From Streptomyces sp. NBC_00663 (GTDB lineage Bacteria; Actinomycetota; Actinomycetes; Streptomycetales; Streptomycetaceae), in NCBI RefSeq assembly GCF_036226885.1, contig NZ_CP109027.1:2976001-3040000 (forward strand): DNA of 64,000 nt, in the 5' to 3' direction. Below are positions 62,342-64,000 of the stretch, one piece after another. Position 1 is the stretch's first letter, and each line of letters starts with the position of its first letter. The notes under the pieces are model-generated. The model saw only the letters and a list, made by a program, of their open reading frames with translations, ran no database searches and was not told the origin of the DNA. Both the position numbers and the translations under genes were made by a program.

Positions 62342-63736
62342 TCACGCCTTGGCGAGTTCCTTCTCGCCGCCCTGCTCCGGCACCTGGGCATGAACGTCGT
62401 CGCCGTCCTCGTCGAGCAGCGTCTTCTCGTCGAAGGGCAGCTGTCCGGCGAGCACCTGGTCGACCCGGGCGCGGTCGATCTCCTTGGTCCAGGTGCCGAT
62501 CAGCACCGTGGCGACCGCGTTGCCCGCGAAGTTGGTCAGGGCGCGGGCCTCGCTCATGAAGCGGTCGATGCCGACGATGAGGCCGAGGCCGTCCACCAGG
62601 GCGGGCTTGTGCGACTGGAGACCGCCGGCGAGCGTGGCCAGACCGGCACCGGTGACACCGGCGGCGCCCTTCGAGGCGACGAACAGGAACAGGAGCAGCG
62701 GGATCTGCTCACCGAGCGACATCGGCGTACCCATGGCGTCGGCGATGAACAGCGAGGCCATGGTCATGTAGATCATGGTGCCGTCGAGGTTGAAGGAGTA
62801 GCCGGTCGGGACGGTGATGCCGACGACGGGCTTGCTGACGCCCATGTGCTCCATCTTCGCGATGAGCCGCGGCAGCGCGGACTCGGAGGAGGAGGTGGAG
62901 AGGATCAGCAGGAACTCGCGGCCCAGGTACTTGAAGAGCTTGAGGATGTTCAGGCCCGCGATCACCCGCAGCAGCGCGCCGAGCACGATGAAGACGAACA
63001 GGAAACAGGTGATGTAGAAGCCCACCATGAGGAGGGCGAGGTCCTTCAGCGCGTCCACGCCCGCCGAACCGACGACGGCGGCCATCGCACCGAAGGCGCC
63101 GATCGGGGCGGCCCACATCACCATGGAGAGGATCCGGAAGACGAGCCGCTGGATGTGCTCGACACCGCGCAGGATCGGCTGCCCGGTGGAGCCCATGGCC
63201 TGGAGCGCGAAGCCCGCCAGCAGGGCGATGAGCAGGGTCTGGAGGACCTCGCCCTCGGTGAAGGCGGAGACGAAGGTCGTCGGGATGATGCCGAGCAGGA
63301 ACTCGGTGGTGTCCTTGGCCTCCGCGTCGACCTGGGCGTGGCCGACGTCCTTGACGGCGTCGGTGACGGCGAGGCCCGTACCCGGGTCGAGGATGTTGCC
63401 GACGACGAGGCCGATACCGAGCGCGACCAGCGACATGACCATGAAGTAGCCGAGGGCGATACCGCCGACGGCGCCGACCTTGGCGGCCTTCCGTACCGAG
63501 CCGATACCCAGGACGATCGTGCAGAAGATGATCGGCGAGATCATCATCTTGATCAGACTCACGAAGCCGGTACCGATCGGCTTCAGCTCGACGGCGAAGT
63601 CCGGTGCGACCATGCCGACGAGGATGCCGAGGGCGACGGCAACGATCACCGCGATGTACAGATAGTGGGTGCGGTCCTTCTTGACCACGGGTGCCGTATC
63701 GGGTGATCCAGTTGATCCGGGGGTGCTGGCGGCCAC
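62342..63736 (-). CDS. dctA: dicarboxylate/cation symporter DctA (DAACS family)
   Basis: 464 aa from the GTG at 63736, preceded by AAGGAGG; a longer frame starting at 63784 lacks a ribosome site. It has eight or more membrane segments and two hairpins. The family signatures are present: serine-rich ILSTSSSESALPRL, NLDGTMIYM and the VTGAGLATL loop. DAACS proteins import C4-dicarboxylates or amino acids with protons or sodium; the sequence is closer to DctA than to glutamate carriers. The C-terminus is long and acidic (FDEKTLLDEDGDDVHAQVPEQGGEKELAKA in part). No sensor kinase pair is visible before the window ends. Confidence 0.93.
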   Translation of the reverse strand: MAASTPGSTGSPDTAPVVKKDRTHYLYIAVIVAVALGILVGMVAPDFAVELKPIGTGFVSLIKMMISPIIFCTIVLGIGSVRKAAKVGAVGGIALGYFMVMSLVALGIGLVVGNILDPGTGLAVTDAVKDVGHAQVDAEAKDTTEFLLGIIPTTFVSAFTEGEVLQTLLIALLAGFALQAMGSTGQPILRGVEHIQRLVFRILSMVMWAAPIGAFGAMAAVVGSAGVDALKDLALLMVGFYITCFLFVFIVLGALLRVIAGLNILKLFKYLGREFLLILSTSSSESALPRLIAKMEHMGVSKPVVGITVPTGYSFNLDGTMIYMTMASLFIADAMGTPMSLGEQIPLLLFLFVASKGAAGVTGAGLATLAGGLQSHKPALVDGLGLIVGIDRFMSEARALTNFAGNAVATVLIGTWTKEIDRARVDQVLAGQLPFDEKTLLDEDGDDVHAQVPEQGGEKELAKA

Positions 63737-64000
63737 GGCTGCCCTCCTTGACGTCTTCGTCGGCATGACCGGCGTGCGGCTCACGTCCGGGCTGTTTAAG
63801 GAATGCGGTGACTATCTCCTGCCCTGTGAGGGCGGTCACCCTTCCGTTCATTTAGTTCACGCGGGCCTGTCCGGCGGATCAGGTCGCAGGGGAGCGGCGG
63901 CACCGCACTGGCGCCGGTGAGCGGGGTCTGGTGCGTCGAGCTGCAAGGCAGAGGAGGGCGGCGACGCGGAGCGTCGGCAACCGACGACAACGCGGCAGAT
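63737..64000. other. upstream region of dctA to window end
   Basis: 264 bp in which I see no convincing gene. It holds the dctA ribosome site and presumably its promoter. A short frame on the reverse strand (63796-63990) has no signal or family match. Confidence 0.5.

Noticed and set aside
63796..63990. Short reverse frame near the window end
   Set aside because: No ribosome site, no signal peptide and no recognisable sequence; composition like shadow frames.

Overview
The window looks like a chromosomal segment of a Streptomyces or close relative. GC content is very high throughout, third codon positions are almost all G or C, GTG and TTG starts are common, and Tat and lipoprotein signals are frequent. 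The gene set also fits: the GlgE alpha-glucan pathway, tandem L,D-transpeptidases, a HelD/HelR-type RNA polymerase motor, thermolysin-like secreted proteases and a Scabin/ScARP-type ADP-ribosyltransferase. From memory, several of these genes lie in the same neighbourhood in S. coelicolor (ScARP is SCO5461; glgB-pep2-treS-glgE-glgP lie around SCO5440-5444). I could not check that here. I see no rRNA, tRNA, CRISPR array, transposase or integrase.

Layout. 1-5.4 kb: a cut-off MerR regulator divergent from a GNAT acetyltransferase, a secreted guanine-type ADP-ribosyltransferase, a coupled polysaccharide-deacetylase/beta-propeller lipoprotein pair, a small anti-sigma-type ATPase and an enoyl-CoA hydratase. 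5.6-13.1 kb: two paralogous L,D-transpeptidase lipoproteins, then glgX, a membrane 'LYLRPF' protein and a Tat-exported sulfatase. 13.1-20.6 kb: an ABC exporter with its own two-component system, divergent from a heterodimeric ABC exporter across a perfect 24-bp palindrome. 20.8-30.0 kb: two convergent operons, each built around a giant paralogous secreted protein (propeller-like + lysozyme-like + carbohydrate-binding-like domains, one also with an SGNH esterase) accompanied by small lipoproteins or secreted proteins. This is the most unusual block. 30.2-35.0 kb: a second heterodimeric ABC exporter, whose first half has lost its P-loop and carries what looks like a Streptomyces intergenic repeat in frame, and a second LYLRPF protein. 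35.3-39.3 kb: two tandem M4 metalloproteases. 39.4-52.1 kb: DUF1990 protein, glgP, a subtilisin, and the glgE-treS-mak-glgB cluster. 52.2-64 kb: a lipoprotein, HelR-like motor, a predicted small RNA, merR-trx, Lrp regulator, two reductases, an AAA+ ATPase, a MarR-controlled mycothiol-enzyme gene, a DUF2127 membrane protein and a DctA-type carboxylate transporter.

How the genes work together. glgX (debranching), glgP (phosphorolysis), treS (trehalose to maltose), mak (maltose to maltose-1-phosphate), glgE (maltosyl transfer onto alpha-glucan) and glgB (branching) make a complete cycle linking trehalose to alpha-glucan storage. Much of the rest acts at or outside the cell surface: peptidoglycan cross-linking, proteases, deacetylase, sulfatase, esterase, ADP-ribosyltransferase and exporters. 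Start codons were chosen from Shine-Dalgarno spacing, signal peptides and overlaps; all functions are inferred from sequence.
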